Source: Alistipes muris
Lineage (GTDB): Bacteria; Bacteroidota; Bacteroidia; Bacteroidales; Rikenellaceae
Length of the DNA: 64,000 nucleotides
Reading direction: 5' to 3'
Assembly (NCBI RefSeq): GCF_943193205.1
Contig: NZ_CALPDD010000009.1
Span: forward strand, 35,015-99,014
Notes under the pieces: generated by a model
Database searches by the model: none
Told to the model about the DNA's origin: nothing
Seen by the model: the letters and a program-made list of their open reading frames with translations, nothing else
Made by a program: the position numbers and the translations under genes
Part shown: positions 27,201-37,367 of the stretch, in pieces
Position numbering within the stretch: the first letter of the stretch is position 1
Layout of the letters: each line of letters starts with the position of its first letter

Positions 27201-27474
27201 AGCTGTCGTCATAGCCGATGAAGCTCACCCGGAGCTGCTTGGCCGAGGCCGGGACTTCGATCCGGAACTTGCCGTTCAGGTCGGTACTCACACCGAGCGT
27301 CGTCCCTTCCACCACGACCGATGCGGCCAGCACGGGCCCCATGGAATCCTTGACGGTGCCGGTGACGGTCCGGCTTTGGGCCGAAGCGCTCCCTGCCGCC
27401 AAAGAAACGAACGCCAAAACGAGCGCCAAGCGTAGTGCCGCCGTCTTGGTGAAAGAGTAGAATTTCTCTGTCAT
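24238..27474 (-). CDS. SusC/RagA-family TonB-dependent outer-membrane transporter
   Basis: 1078 residues. Signal peptide ending SASAQ, N-terminal carboxypeptidase-regulatory-like domain (TVTGTVKDSMGPVLAASV ... GYDDSYVTL), a TonB-box region DDVVVVGYATVKRRDVVGS, a plug with RIRVRGTGS and SPLYIVDGFPVE and GSRGANGVIIVTTKSG, then a 22-strand barrel ending SWVFGLNLSF. It imports oligosaccharides with SusD at TonB/ExbBD energy cost. Substrate inferred from neighbours: pectin oligomers. No convincing consensus promoter could be placed in its 290-nt upstream region. Confidence 0.95.
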   Translation of the reverse strand: MTEKFYSFTKTAALRLALVLAFVSLAAGSASAQSRTVTGTVKDSMGPVLAASVVVEGTTLGVSTDLNGKFRIEVPASAKQLRVSFIGYDDSYVTLQPSQTDYEVTLSESSNQLDDVVVVGYATVKRRDVVGSVSSINSEALTQMPVASVSEAMSGRMAGVQVTATEGDPDADVRIRVRGTGSITQDSSPLYIVDGFPVESISDIPASDIQSIDVLKDAFSTAIYGSRGANGVIIVTTKSGESGRITVNYNIYGGVKNMANKDALVPQNTYDFVRTQYEYSVLKGNTKSYYTPNYGTWEDMDLYRNMPANDWVEQVFGRTGTVFDHNLSVSGNGDKYKWTASYSHHDEKTIMIGSDYKRNNLSFKGQFKPVKRVSIDVNVRYSDVHVTGSGANGLNDRGSQSGNSRLKNAIVYSPIPRYAAIIEEDNPDDYSNYVHPIQAVRENDSRYNRTTWNANAAFQWEIIDNLRLRIEAGLDDYKQVKDRFYGISSYASRYASAGYQNKPLAEWEGIYRDKIRNTNTLQYDFKKLLPKDHNLNLLVGMEYLRTSQNTMNTVVEGLPDFFDSNMAWKFMASGEHPLSVANKYANDDILFSFFGRANYDYKGKYMVSATMRADGSSKFAKGNQWGYFPSVAASWRLSGEEWLKNATWIDNLKIRYSFGTAGNNNIPSGQTQTLFSASQTSWISQGSVIWSNGTTMSNPDLKWETTYSHNIGIDFGFWNSRLTGSVELYQSNTKDLLIKFPVTGGYSEQYRNLGEVQNRGIEVTLGAALVRKEKWGINFDANISFNKNEVVDLGGLDQITASAGMFSTEIGYDYIVKKGRPLGDIYGYVNQGMYTVDDFDYDGKTWTLKEGIASSEDILGKDYGLRPGAPRLAKVSDDDPTKITTNDITRIGNTQPLFTGGFSLTAYAYGFDVAANFTYSYGNEIYNANKIEFSTTKTTQGQNVLNTMAPSNRWTNIDWATGELVNDPALLAQMNAGKTMWTPYSTKRVAQSWAIEDGSFLRLASLTIGYTVPEHLTRKIRLTRVRVYATGTNLFCLTPYTGYDPEVDTRRATPLTPGVDYSAFPKSRSWVFGLNLSF

Positions 27475-27764
27475 AGTCAGAAGTTTTTAGTTAGAGTTTT
27501 GGGAAATTTTTATCAATTCGTCGGGTTTCGGTTAACGAAATTAAGGATTCCGGTTCCGGCGGGCAGGTAAATTTTATCAATTGTCTGGTAGATTTTGTCA
27601 GCCCTGCCATGACAGACGGATACTCCGTCGGCCGGACAGAGTAGCCGGACGGTGCGTATCTCGTTCGTTTTTAGCCCTTAACTTCGTTTCGGCGGCTAAA
27701 AACAGGCCGCGGCATCGGTAAAGACATTTATTTAATTTGTCTTTGCCGATGCCGGCCCCGGTTC
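27475..27764. other. Intergenic region between the PL1 and susC genes
   Basis: About 290 nt without a gene. The half near the PL1 gene holds two hairpins: the 16-bp stem at 27711-27753, and GTTTTTAGCC/GGCTAAAAAC at 27667-27703. The half near susC (27475-27660) should hold the HTCS-controlled promoter, but I see no perfect TAnnTTTG; the nearest is TAATTTCG on the minus strand (complement of 27536-27543). Confidence 0.6.
27667..27753 (-). terminator. Terminator structures after the PL1 gene
   Basis: First hairpin on the minus strand: 16-bp stem (one G-U pair), arms 27738-27753 and 27711-27726, 11-nt AT-rich loop, followed by GCGGCCTGTTTTT. Second: 10-bp stem, arms 27694-27703 and 27667-27676. 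Together they probably end the PL1 transcript before susC, making two transcription units. Confidence 0.65.
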
Positions 27765-30299
27765 TTACTTGATTTCGGCGTAGGTGCCTGTCGCAGTCTG
27801 CGCTTTGGTGATGTCTTTCACCAGGTAGTGGAGGTAGATTTCCAGATTGGTGTAGAGACCTTGCGGGTCGAGCGTCTTTTCGTTGCCGTCGGCCTTGTTG
27901 TCGCTGTCCAGACCGAACAGGTCTTCATAGTAGTCCGGTATGCCGTCGCCGTCGGTGTCCTTGATGCGGTCTATCTCTTCTTGGGTAGCCGTCAGCGTCG
28001 GATAGCCTCCCTTGTCGTCGGGCGTGTCGATCAGACCGTACCAGCTTCTCTTCAGTCCGTTGGCGTTGGTCGTCGTTGTGCCTTCGCCCGAAGTGCCCGT
28101 GCCGTTCTTTACGTCGGTCAGTACTCGTGCATCGGCTTCATCCTGCCGGAGCGAAGCACCGCAGTACTGCATCATCAGGTTGAATGCTTCGTCGGCCGTG
28201 TGGGTCGTCACGCTGCAAGCCTTGCCGTCAGCTTCCACCGGGTAGGCGCTGCTGTTGTAGACGAACTGGTTCAGGTCGGTGGAGGCCGGATGTTTCGTGT
28301 TGATGTCCATCGCCTTTTTGTTGTCGGCGGTCAGCGTTTGGCCTTTGGATGCGTCGCCGACGGTGGTGTCGAACTTGTTGTTATTCTCAAGATAGAGGTG
28401 CGGAGCTCCCGTTACGGGCGTTGCCAACCCGTTTCCGTCATAGTAGACGTCCGCGTAGAAGAACCACAGACGCTGGCATGCCTTGCTTGCGCTTTCTACG
28501 CCGTTCTTGTAGCTCGGGCCGGTTCCTTTGTACGAAGCGGGGCCCCATTTGTAGTAGTTGCCGATGTAGTTCATCTTGATGCCTACGCCGCCGTATCCCG
28601 GGAAGTTGCAGAAGTTGTAGACTACGTTGTTGCGGAAGTCCACCAGACGTTTGTCGGACGTGATGCCTTTCTTCTTGGAGTTCTCGCGTCCCTGTTCCTG
28701 GTCGCCGTATTGTTCCGGGCCGTCGAAACGCGGGTTGCGCGAATCGTGGTGGGCCAGAATGTTGTGGTGGAACGACGCCGGAGCACCGCCCCAGATGCCT
28801 CCGTAGCCGTGCGAGCCTTTGCCGTGCTTGCCGTTGCGGAGCGATTCGTACATCATGCACCATTGCATGGTCATGTTCTTGTTCACATAGAACGAGGCGC
28901 ATTCGTCGGTCGACCACGACATCGAGCAGTGGTCGATGATGATGTTCTGCATGTCGCGGGCTCCGATGGCGTCCAGACCGTCGTTCCCGGCCTTGTCGCC
29001 CGGGCGGATACGCAGATAGCGGATAATCACGTTGTCGGCGGCAATGTTCAGCTCGTAGTTCTTCAGACAGATACCGTCGCCCGGCGCCGTCTGGCCCGCG
29101 ATGGTCACGTCGCCGTTCTGGATTTTCAGCGTCTTGGCCAGTTCGATGGTTCCCGCTACGTCGAAGACGATGGTTCGGCGCCCTGCTTGTTCGACCGCCG
29201 CACGCAGCGAGCCTGCGCCGCTGTCGTTCAGGTTCGTGACGTGGATTACCTGTCCGCCGCGGCCGCCCGTGGTGAACATGCCCGCGCCCTCGGCTCCGGG
29301 GAACGCGCGGATTATCCCGTCCTGTTCGTGTTCGGGCAGTTCGGCGTCAAAGCCGATGGCTGCCGACGACTTGGTACGGAACTTGACCGGTGCCGATTCG
29401 TCGGAATCGCTCATGTAGGGGTCTGTTTCGTCCGCTACGGCACGAAGCGTGAAATAGTAGTCGGTCAGTTCTTTCAGTTCGCCCAAGGTCACGTTCGTCT
29501 CGGTAGTTTCGCCCTCTTTCACGGGGGTGCTCTCTACCGTTGCTTCGTAAAGTTTGTAGGCGTATTTCTTCGCTTTCGCGATGTTGGGCCAGTTGACGGT
29601 GGCCGATACCGCCGTGCGGTTGCTCACGGTCGCCGTCGGGGTGGCCAGTTTTTCGTGCGCCCGGGTCTTGAAGCTCACGTATGCCGACCACGGCGAGTCG
29701 GTCTTGCCCGTTTCTTTCGAGACGGTCATCGCCCGGAAGCGGTATTCGGTGCCTTCGGCCAGGTCGTCGAACGTGACGCTCAGGGCCGTTTCCGAGCCTT
29801 CCTTGATGATTTCGCCGCTCTTGTCGGCCAGTTGGTACTTGTAGCTGCCCGCTCCCTCGACCTCCTGCCATTCGAGCGTCGCCGAGGTGTCGGTCAGTGT
29901 TTTCGTGTCTACGGCGGGTTTCGGGGCCGGGAGCATGTTGCTCGATGCGGTCACATACTCCGACCACTCCGAATCCTTGAATTCCGAGTTGGGGCGTGCT
30001 TTCGACATGACGCGGACCGAGTAGAGCGTCTCCTCCTTCATCGTGAACGAGTAGGCCGCGGCGAAGACGGTGCCGGTTTCGACCGTTTCGTCAGCGTCGT
30101 TTTTCACTTCCCAGCCATATTGGTGGGCGTTTTCCACAGCGCTCCAGCGTACCGTCGCCGTGTCGCCGTCTACCGTGACTACCGGGGACGGGGCCGCAAG
30201 CGGGGTTCCTCCGTTCATGGGGTCGGTCCCGTCCGAGCCGCACCCTGCCAGCAGGGCCAGCATGCAGGCTCCGAAGAGCCGTTCGATCAGTTTTTTCAT
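27765..30299 (-). CDS. Surface pectate lyase, family PL1, with Fn3 domains
   Basis: 844 residues, lipoprotein (C20 in LAGCGSD). Residues about 35-325 form three fibronectin type III-like domains. The PL1 beta-helix covers about 340-740: [60 protein letters not shown] and [11 protein letters not shown], with the RNPRF Arg as likely catalytic base. A calcium-binding [18 protein letters not shown] segment lies near residue 800. It would cleave homogalacturonan by beta-elimination at the cell surface, giving unsaturated ends for the GH105. Start at 30299 gives the lipoprotein signal; it is divergent from sufB. Confidence 0.9.
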   Translation of the reverse strand: MKKLIERLFGACMLALLAGCGSDGTDPMNGGTPLAAPSPVVTVDGDTATVRWSAVENAHQYGWEVKNDADETVETGTVFAAAYSFTMKEETLYSVRVMSKARPNSEFKDSEWSEYVTASSNMLPAPKPAVDTKTLTDTSATLEWQEVEGAGSYKYQLADKSGEIIKEGSETALSVTFDDLAEGTEYRFRAMTVSKETGKTDSPWSAYVSFKTRAHEKLATPTATVSNRTAVSATVNWPNIAKAKKYAYKLYEATVESTPVKEGETTETNVTLGELKELTDYYFTLRAVADETDPYMSDSDESAPVKFRTKSSAAIGFDAELPEHEQDGIIRAFPGAEGAGMFTTGGRGGQVIHVTNLNDSGAGSLRAAVEQAGRRTIVFDVAGTIELAKTLKIQNGDVTIAGQTAPGDGICLKNYELNIAADNVIIRYLRIRPGDKAGNDGLDAIGARDMQNIIIDHCSMSWSTDECASFYVNKNMTMQWCMMYESLRNGKHGKGSHGYGGIWGGAPASFHHNILAHHDSRNPRFDGPEQYGDQEQGRENSKKKGITSDKRLVDFRNNVVYNFCNFPGYGGVGIKMNYIGNYYKWGPASYKGTGPSYKNGVESASKACQRLWFFYADVYYDGNGLATPVTGAPHLYLENNNKFDTTVGDASKGQTLTADNKKAMDINTKHPASTDLNQFVYNSSAYPVEADGKACSVTTHTADEAFNLMMQYCGASLRQDEADARVLTDVKNGTGTSGEGTTTTNANGLKRSWYGLIDTPDDKGGYPTLTATQEEIDRIKDTDGDGIPDYYEDLFGLDSDNKADGNEKTLDPQGLYTNLEIYLHYLVKDITKAQTATGTYAEIK

Positions 30300-30412
30300 A
30301 GATTCCTAATAGGTTATTTGTTTGTTTCGTGTTTCGTCCGGAGAGTCGCAGAAGTTCGGGCGGCGCCTGGTTGGTTCGGTTTCGCCCTCGGCCCGGGAGC
30401 CTTTCAGCTGTA

Positions 30413-30420
30413 CAAAATTA
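30413..30420 (-). promoter_or_regulatory. Possible -7 box of the PL1 gene
   Basis: TAATTTTG on the minus strand fits TAnnTTTG. No matching -33 element, as might be expected of a promoter needing an HTCS activator. Confidence 0.4.
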
Positions 30421-30628
30421 TTTATCGCTCCGGCCCGGATATTGGATTTTTTGACGTAAAACCGGGACTTTTTAACGGCGCTCCGAAAGGGCCGCACCTA
30501 TATATTATATGGTATCGTCGGACGGGGTTCCGTTTTCGGCTGTCGCCGGGGCGCAATTCCGTTTCGGCCGTGCGTCGTTCCGGCCGCAGATTTGCTCGGC
30601 CTTATTATGAAATTGCGAATTCATTTCG

Positions 30629-30636
30629 TACCTTTG
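30629..30636 (+). promoter_or_regulatory. -7 box of the suf operon
   Basis: TACCTTTG 17 nt before the sufB ATG. A TTG at 30613-30615 is only 13 nt upstream, too close to be a normal -33, so the upstream half is uncertain. Confidence 0.5.
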
Positions 30637-30653
30637 CATGTTATTCCGTAGCT

Positions 30654-32099
<1,446 letters not shown>

Positions 32100-32113
32100 T
32101 GCGGGACTCGGAG

Positions 32114-32686
32114 ATGAAAATCGTCGTGTTGAACGGAAGCCCGCGCCGCGGGGGCGTGGTGTCGCAGATGCTGGGGCATGTTGCGGCCCATCTGCCGGAG
32201 CAGTGCCGGGCCGAGGAGTTCTTCGTCCACGACTTGCAGGTAAAGCCTTGCACGGGGTGCATGCGCTGCCGCACGCTCGGACGCTGCGTGCTCCCGGAAG
32301 ACGATGCGCACCGTGTTGCCGAATTGTTGCGCGATGCCGACGCGCTCGTCGTCGGATCGCCTTGTTATTGGGGTAATATGACGGGCGAATTGAAAGTGTT
32401 GTTCGACCGGGTGGTCTATGTGATGATGGGCGAGCGGGAGAACGGAATACCCGTGCCGTTGCACCGGGGCAAACGGGCCGTCGTGGTCTCTGCCTGCAAT
32501 ACGGTGTGGCCGTTCAACGTTTGGTTCGGCCAGACCGGCGGTGTGTTCCGTTCCGTGCGCGAGATTCTCAAGTGGAGCGGCTACAAGGTGGTCGGCACCC
32601 TGGCCAAGGGCGGTTGCCGCAAGCAGGGCGGGCTGACGCCGCGGGAGATAATGAAATGTAAGAAATTGGCAAAAAAGATATGTTGA
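32114..32686 (+). CDS. NADPH-dependent FMN reductase/flavodoxin-fold protein
   Basis: 190 residues. Starts MKIVVLNGSPRRGG, the FMN-phosphate loop of the NADPH-dependent FMN reductase family. It has VKPCTGCMRC, a Cys-rich block common in iron-sulfur flavoprotein-like members, then ADALVVGSPCYWGNMTGELKVLFDR for flavin binding, and a Cys-containing Lys-rich tail. In-frame ATG codons at 32096 and 32099 overlap the sufB stop and are alternative starts; 32114 was chosen because it fits the family N terminus. It overlaps sufC by 7 nt, so it is cotranscribed and may supply reducing power to Fe-S assembly; that role is inference. Confidence 0.8.
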   Translation: MKIVVLNGSPRRGGVVSQMLGHVAAHLPEQCRAEEFFVHDLQVKPCTGCMRCRTLGRCVLPEDDAHRVAELLRDADALVVGSPCYWGNMTGELKVLFDRVVYVMMGERENGIPVPLHRGKRAVVVSACNTVWPFNVWFGQTGGVFRSVREILKWSGYKVVGTLAKGGCRKQGGLTPREIMKCKKLAKKIC

Positions 32687-33432
32687 GCATTAAGAATTTA
32701 CATGCGTCGGTCGACGGCAAGGAGATTTTGCGGGGCATCGACTTCGAGGTCAAGGCCGGCGAGGTGCATGCCATCATGGGGCCTAATGGTTCGGGTAAGT
32801 CTACTTTGGCGTCGGTGTTGGCCGGTAATGAAAAGTTTACCGTCACGGAAGGTTACGCTACTTTCTTGGGGCAGGATTTGCTGGCTATGTCCATCGAGGA
32901 TCGTGCCCGTGCAGGATTGTTCCTCGGGTTCCAGTATCCCGTCGAGATTCCCGGCGTCACCATGGCCAATTTCATGAAGCTGGCCGTCAACGAGCAGCGC
33001 AAGTTCCGCGGCCAGGAGCCTTTGTCGGCTGCGGAGTTCCTCAAGCTCATGCGAGAGAAAAGCGCAGTTGTCGAGTTGGATGCCAAGCTCACCTCGCGCG
33101 CCGTCAACGAGGGGTTCTCGGGCGGCGAGAAGAAGAAGAACGAGATTTTCCAGATGGCCATGCTTGACCCCAAGCTGGCCATCCTCGACGAGACCGATTC
33201 GGGGCTCGACATCGACGCTCTGCGTATCGTCGCTACGGGCGTCACCAAGCTGCATACGCCGCAGAACGCCACGGTGGTCATCACCCATTATCAGCGGCTG
33301 TTGGATTATATCGTCCCCGACGTGGTGCATGTCCTCTATAAGGGCCGCATTATCCACTCAGGCGACAAGACGTTGGCCCTCAAGCTCGAAAAGGAGGGTT
33401 ACGACTGGTTGATAAACGAGTATAAGGAGTAA
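32680..33432 (+). CDS. sufC: Fe-S cluster assembly ATPase SufC
   Basis: 250 residues, standard length for this ABC ATPase. Walker A GPNGSGKST, Q-loop LGFQYPVEIPGV (a SufC hallmark), signature FSGGEKKKNE, Walker B LAILDETDSGLD, and switch His in VITHYQRL. It powers the SufBCD scaffold. It overlaps the preceding flavoprotein gene by 7 nt and its TAA shares an A with the sufD ATG. Confidence 0.97.
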   Translation: MLSIKNLHASVDGKEILRGIDFEVKAGEVHAIMGPNGSGKSTLASVLAGNEKFTVTEGYATFLGQDLLAMSIEDRARAGLFLGFQYPVEIPGVTMANFMKLAVNEQRKFRGQEPLSAAEFLKLMREKSAVVELDAKLTSRAVNEGFSGGEKKKNEIFQMAMLDPKLAILDETDSGLDIDALRIVATGVTKLHTPQNATVVITHYQRLLDYIVPDVVHVLYKGRIIHSGDKTLALKLEKEGYDWLINEYKE

Positions 33433-34259
33433 TGGCCGCCCTTACCGATATTCTCAGCGGGTTCCGGTCCGTCGGGAGCGAACGGCTCCGCATCGGGGAC
33501 GATTCCGACGCAGTGCAGCCTTTCGTCGCCGTCGATTCCGCGAAGTTGCGCGTCGAGGTCGCTGCCGGGGTTTCGGCGCGGCTCGTCGTCGTGCACGAAA
33601 AGCCGTTGGCTTCGTCGCTCTCTTTCCTGTTGGAGCGCGGGGCGCAGTTGGAGGTCACCGAGGTCTTTCTGGGCGAGGCTTTCGCCGAGGTCCGGACGGT
33701 CCAGGCGGCCGACAGTTCGTGTTGCCTGACAGCCGTACAGCTGGCCGGCGCCAACGTTTCCTATCGGATAGACCTCGACGGTGCGCATGCCGCCAGCAGG
33801 GTGGGCGGGCTTTTTCTCGCCGCCGAGAGCGAGCATTGCGTCATGGAGCTGCGCACGGCGCACAACGTGCCGGACTGCACGAGCGATTCGCTCATGAAGG
33901 GTATCGCAGGCGGCAATGCCGTCGGCGAGTTCCGGGGGCTGGTCTACGTTGCTCCCGATGCCCAGCGGACCGATGCCCGCCAGCAGAGCCGCAATATCTT
34001 GTTGAGCGAAACGGCCCGCATCGATGCCAAGCCCCAGCTTGAAATCTATGCCGACGACGTCAAGTGTTCGCACGGCGCCACGGTGGGGCAGATGGATGCC
34101 GAAGCCATTCTCTACATGCGGCAACGCGGATTGAGCCTGGCGCAGGCGCGGCGGTTGCAGATAGAGGGTTTCGCAGGCGACGTCGTGCGCCGTTGCGGAA
34201 TCGGCGAGTTGGGCGAGGTGCTCATGGAGGCCGTCGCCCGTAAAATGGAAACCATGTAG
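33432..34259 (+). CDS. sufD: Fe-S cluster assembly protein SufD, short form
   Basis: 275 residues. Family blocks: RTAHNVPDCTSDSLMKGIAGGNAVGEFRGLVYV, DARQQSRNILLSETARIDAKPQLEIYADDVKCSHGATVG, and the C-terminal LYMRQRGLSLAQARRL. SufD partners SufB on the scaffold. The protein lacks most of the N-terminal helical domain: other SufD proteins are about 420-450 residues, and the start here (MAALTDILSGF) is immediately next to the sufC stop, leaving no room for more. The beta-helix and C-terminal parts look intact. Confidence 0.93.
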   Translation: MAALTDILSGFRSVGSERLRIGDDSDAVQPFVAVDSAKLRVEVAAGVSARLVVVHEKPLASSLSFLLERGAQLEVTEVFLGEAFAEVRTVQAADSSCCLTAVQLAGANVSYRIDLDGAHAASRVGGLFLAAESEHCVMELRTAHNVPDCTSDSLMKGIAGGNAVGEFRGLVYVAPDAQRTDARQQSRNILLSETARIDAKPQLEIYADDVKCSHGATVGQMDAEAILYMRQRGLSLAQARRLQIEGFAGDVVRRCGIGELGEVLMEAVARKMETM

Positions 34260-34261
34260 CC

Positions 34262-35479
34262 ATGTTCAGCGTCGACGACATACGCCGGGAGTTCCCGGTG
34301 CTCGGCCGCGAGGTCTACGGCAAGCCGCTCGTCTATCTGGACAGCGGCGCGACGGCGCAGAAGCCGTTGCAGGTGCTTGACACCGTCGACCGGCTCATGC
34401 GGGAGCAGAACGCCAACATCCACCGCGGTGTCCATTTCCTCTCGGAGGAGATGACCGAGTTTTACGAGGGTGCCCGCTCCCGCATTGCAGGGTGGCTCGG
34501 TGCCGCCGAGAAGGAGGAAATCATCTTCACTTCGGGTGCCACCGCGTCGCTCAATACCGTGGCTTACGCATGGGGCGACAAGTTCGTCGGGCCGGGCGAC
34601 AACATCGTCGTCAGCGAGTTGGAGCACCATTCCAACATCGTTCCGTGGCAGCTGCTCGCCGAGCGCAAGGGGGCCGAAATCCGGGTCCTGCCGTTCGACG
34701 ACGAGGGTGCGTTAAGAACCGACCTCCTGCCGTCGCTTATCGACAGCCGAACCCGTGCTGTCGCCGTTACGCAGGCATCCAACACATTGGGCACCCGGCC
34801 CGACCTGCGGCCCGTGGTCGACGCGGCGCATGCTGCCGGGGCTATCGTCGTGGTCGACGGGTGCCAGGGGGCCGTCCACGGCGGGGTCGACGTCCGGGCG
34901 CTGGACTGCGATTTCTATGCTTTTTCCGGCCACAAGCTCTACGGACCTACCGGCATCGGCGTGCTCTACGGCAAGCGGGCCCTGCTCGAATCCATGCCCC
35001 CGTTCATGGGGGGCGGCGACATGGTCGACCGGGTGACTTTCGCCCGCACCACGTTCGCTCCCGTGCCGCTTAAGTTCGAGGCCGGCACGGCCAATTTCAT
35101 CGGCGCCATCGGGTTGGGCGAGGCCGTGGCGTTCATGCAGCGGTTCGACCCGGCCGAAATCGAAGCCCACGAAAGCGCCTTGCTGCGACACGCCGAAGCG
35201 CGCCTGCGCGAAATCGACGGTCTGCGTATCTACGGCAGCGCGCCCGGCAAATGCGCCATCGTCTCGTTCAACGTCGAGGGGGTGCATCCCTACGACATGG
35301 GGATGATCCTCGACAAGCTCGGCATCGCCGTGCGCACGGGCCAGCATTGCGCCGAGCCCGTCATGGACCATTTCGGCGTCACCGGCATGTGCCGCGCGTC
35401 GTTGGCCCTCTACAACACCCTCGCCGAAGTCGATGCCTTGGCCGACGGGGTGCGGCGCGCCGTGCGGATGCTGCGCTGA
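34262..35479 (+). CDS. sufS: Cysteine desulfurase SufS
   Basis: 405 residues, group II desulfurase. The PLP Lys is K225 in FSGHKLYGP; the catalytic Cys is C363 in RTGQHCAEP. Also present are YLDSGATAQKP near the start, NIHRGVHFLSEE, and LEHHSNIVPWQ. It mobilises sulfur from cysteine for the SufBCD scaffold. It starts 2 nt after sufD. No sufE or sufU partner is seen within the operon. Confidence 0.96.
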   Translation: MFSVDDIRREFPVLGREVYGKPLVYLDSGATAQKPLQVLDTVDRLMREQNANIHRGVHFLSEEMTEFYEGARSRIAGWLGAAEKEEIIFTSGATASLNTVAYAWGDKFVGPGDNIVVSELEHHSNIVPWQLLAERKGAEIRVLPFDDEGALRTDLLPSLIDSRTRAVAVTQASNTLGTRPDLRPVVDAAHAAGAIVVVDGCQGAVHGGVDVRALDCDFYAFSGHKLYGPTGIGVLYGKRALLESMPPFMGGGDMVDRVTFARTTFAPVPLKFEAGTANFIGAIGLGEAVAFMQRFDPAEIEAHESALLRHAEARLREIDGLRIYGSAPGKCAIVSFNVEGVHPYDMGMILDKLGIAVRTGQHCAEPVMDHFGVTGMCRASLALYNTLAEVDALADGVRRAVRMLR

Positions 35480-35517
35480 CCTGATATACCTTATATATAA
35501 TAAAGGAAGAATCCCCT

Positions 35518-36210
35518 ATGTTTATCGTTCTCGAAGGTCTGGACGGCGCCGGCAAGTCGACGCAGATAGCTCTTTTGCGCGACTTTTTCGCACGGCAGGG
35601 CGTCGAAAGCGCCTATATCCATTTCCCGCGTTTCGACGCGCCCGTCTACGGCGAGCTGATAGCCCGTTTTCTGCGGGGCGAGTTCGGCAGTGCCGGGCAG
35701 GTCGATCCTTATCTGGTGGCGCTGCTCTTCGCGGGCGACCGGGCCGACGCCGCGCCGCAGATTCGGGAGTGGATCGCCGCGGGCAAGGCCGTTATTCTCG
35801 ACCGTTACGTCTTCTCGAACGTGGGGTACCAGTGCGCCAAGCTGCCTCAGGGCGACGGGCGCCGTCGGCTGGCCCGATGGATTCTCGACCTTGAGTTCGG
35901 GCGCAATGCCTTGCCGCGCCCCGATTTGTCGCTCTTTCTCGACGTTCCGTTCGCCTTTACCGAGCGCAAGCTCACCGCCGTGCGCGAGGGCGACGACCGC
36001 AGTTATTTGCAGGGTGCCGACGACATCCACGAGGCGTCGCTCGCCTTGCAGCGCAGCGTCCGCGAGGTCTATCTCGACGTCGCCGCTTCCGACCCCGCCT
36101 TGCAGGTCGTCGATTGCAGCGATGCGTGCGGCGGCATGGCCGCGCCCGAGACGATTTTCGCCCGGATATGCGATTTGTTGAACCCTCTGCTCCACGCCGA
36201 TGCGAAGTAA
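35518..36210 (+). CDS. tmk: Thymidylate kinase
   Basis: 230 residues. P-loop EGLDGAGKST at residues 6-15, then HFPRFDAPVYG, the DRYVFSN block (DRY/H motif) and an ERKLTAVREG lid region. It phosphorylates dTMP to dTDP. The gene follows sufS after 38 nt, with an AT-rich spacer (TATATATAATAAAGG), and overlaps the next gene by 11 nt. Confidence 0.92.
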   Translation: MFIVLEGLDGAGKSTQIALLRDFFARQGVESAYIHFPRFDAPVYGELIARFLRGEFGSAGQVDPYLVALLFAGDRADAAPQIREWIAAGKAVILDRYVFSNVGYQCAKLPQGDGRRRLARWILDLEFGRNALPRPDLSLFLDVPFAFTERKLTAVREGDDRSYLQGADDIHEASLALQRSVREVYLDVAASDPALQVVDCSDACGGMAAPETIFARICDLLNPLLHADAK

Positions 36211-37306
36211 CCGGATTTTCAAGTTGTTCGCCCACGTGTGCCGGCTGGTGCTGGCTTGCACTTTCATCTTCTCGGGTTTCACCAAGGTGATCGACCCGTG
36301 GGGCACCTCGCTCAAGGTCAACGAGTATCTATCCATCTACGGGTTGGAGCAGCTGCAGGGGGCCAGCATGGCCTTTTCCATCTGGTTGTGCGGCGCCGAG
36401 CTGATGATGGGCTGCATGTTGCTTTTCAAGGTGCGCATCCGGCTGATTTCGATTTTCGCCTTGTTGTCGATGTCGTTCTTCACCGTGCTCACCCTGCTCA
36501 GCGCGACGCTCATTCCCGTCGAGGATTGCGGGTGTTTCGGCGAGGCCGTCAAGCTCACGCCGTGGCAGACTTTCTTCAAGAATCTGCTTCTCCTGCCTTT
36601 GGCACTGGTTGTCTGGTGGCGTTACAGGCCCGACAAGGTTTTCGCATTCAACGCCGTCGAGATCGCGTTGACTTGTTCGTTCTTCATCATGTCCATGTAT
36701 TTGGGCTATTATTGTTATCGGCATCTGCCGCTCATCGACTTTCTGCCCTACAAGGTCGGGGTCAATATCCGCGAAGCGATGCAGGCCGCCGAGGCCGAGA
36801 CCGACGCGGCGGAGACCGTGCTCGTCTATCGCAACCTCCGTTCGGGCAAGGTGCGCGAGTTTTCGCTCGATGATACCGAATGGCAGAACGGCGGCGAGTG
36901 GGAGTGGGTCGACACCCGTACTTCGGGCGGCTTCTCTTCCGTGCGGCTGATTATCGGCGAGTTCGCCTTGCACGATGCCGACGGCGATGCCACGGAGCAG
37001 GTGCTTTCCACGCCCGGGCGGCTTTATATGTTGTGCGTCACGCGCTTCGACCGCCTTTCGCGGCGCTGCGCACGGCGCATGGAGGCGCTGGCCGCCGCTG
37101 CTGCCGTCGAGGGGGCACAGGTCGTCTGCCTGACACCCGATCCGCTTTACGGCCGGAAGTGGCATGCGTTCGGCGGGCAGCAGGTGCGCTGTTACAACAT
37201 CGACGCTTCGACCATGAAAACCATGCTCCGGGCCAACAACGGGTTGGTCGTCCTCGACGACGGAACCATCTCGGCTAAAATGAATTGTCGGGATATTCGT
37301 CCGTAG
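36200..37306 (+). CDS. DoxX-like (BT_3928-type) integral membrane protein
   Basis: 368 residues. N-terminal membrane domain with about four helices resembles the DoxX/MauE group (LACTFIFSGFTKVIDPWGTSLKVNEYL; ICxE-like WLCGAELMMG). It has the VEDCGCFGEAVKLTPWQTFFKN motif, which is typical of this Bacteroidetes family. The soluble C-terminal half (about 185-368) resembles a thioredoxin-like fold but lacks a CxxC. Function unknown; the CGCFG motif and MauE relationship suggest disulfide or quinone chemistry, which is inference. Start overlaps tmk by 11 nt. Confidence 0.75.
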   Translation: MRSNRIFKLFAHVCRLVLACTFIFSGFTKVIDPWGTSLKVNEYLSIYGLEQLQGASMAFSIWLCGAELMMGCMLLFKVRIRLISIFALLSMSFFTVLTLLSATLIPVEDCGCFGEAVKLTPWQTFFKNLLLLPLALVVWWRYRPDKVFAFNAVEIALTCSFFIMSMYLGYYCYRHLPLIDFLPYKVGVNIREAMQAAEAETDAAETVLVYRNLRSGKVREFSLDDTEWQNGGEWEWVDTRTSGGFSSVRLIIGEFALHDADGDATEQVLSTPGRLYMLCVTRFDRLSRRCARRMEALAAAAAVEGAQVVCLTPDPLYGRKWHAFGGQQVRCYNIDASTMKTMLRANNGLVVLDDGTISAKMNCRDIRP

Positions 37307-37335
37307 GGGCCGCCGGGTGCGTGTGGTATGAAAGT

Positions 37336-37364
37336 TGACTTCCGCAGGGGAAGTCAGCTTTTTT
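37336..37364 (+). terminator. Terminator/attenuator just before the RND efflux operon
   Basis: 8-bp stem TGACTTCC/GGAAGTCA (37336-37343, 37349-37356), then GC and six T (37359-37364). The T-run ends 3 nt before the ATG of the membrane-fusion gene, so it lies exactly where that gene's ribosome-binding site should be. Confidence 0.75.
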
Positions 37365-37367
37365 CGT

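Larger units (their letters stand above)
30300..30653. other. Divergent intergenic region between the PL1 gene and sufB
   Basis: About 350 nt with no gene. It holds a minus-strand -7 box TAATTTTG (complement of 30413-30420), about 113 nt before the PL1 ATG, and a plus-strand -7 box TACCTTTG (30629-30636), 17 nt before sufB. An AT-rich near-palindrome CCTATATATTATATGG lies near 30500. Confidence 0.55.

Noticed and set aside
24220..27435. Long plus-strand open frame opposite susC
   Set aside because: Mirror frame of a clear SusC gene, with no recognisable motif.
27828..30653. Open frame extending sufB upstream by about 940 codons
   Set aside because: The upstream part is antisense to the PL1 gene and noncoding; SufB begins at ATG 30654 after a -7 box.
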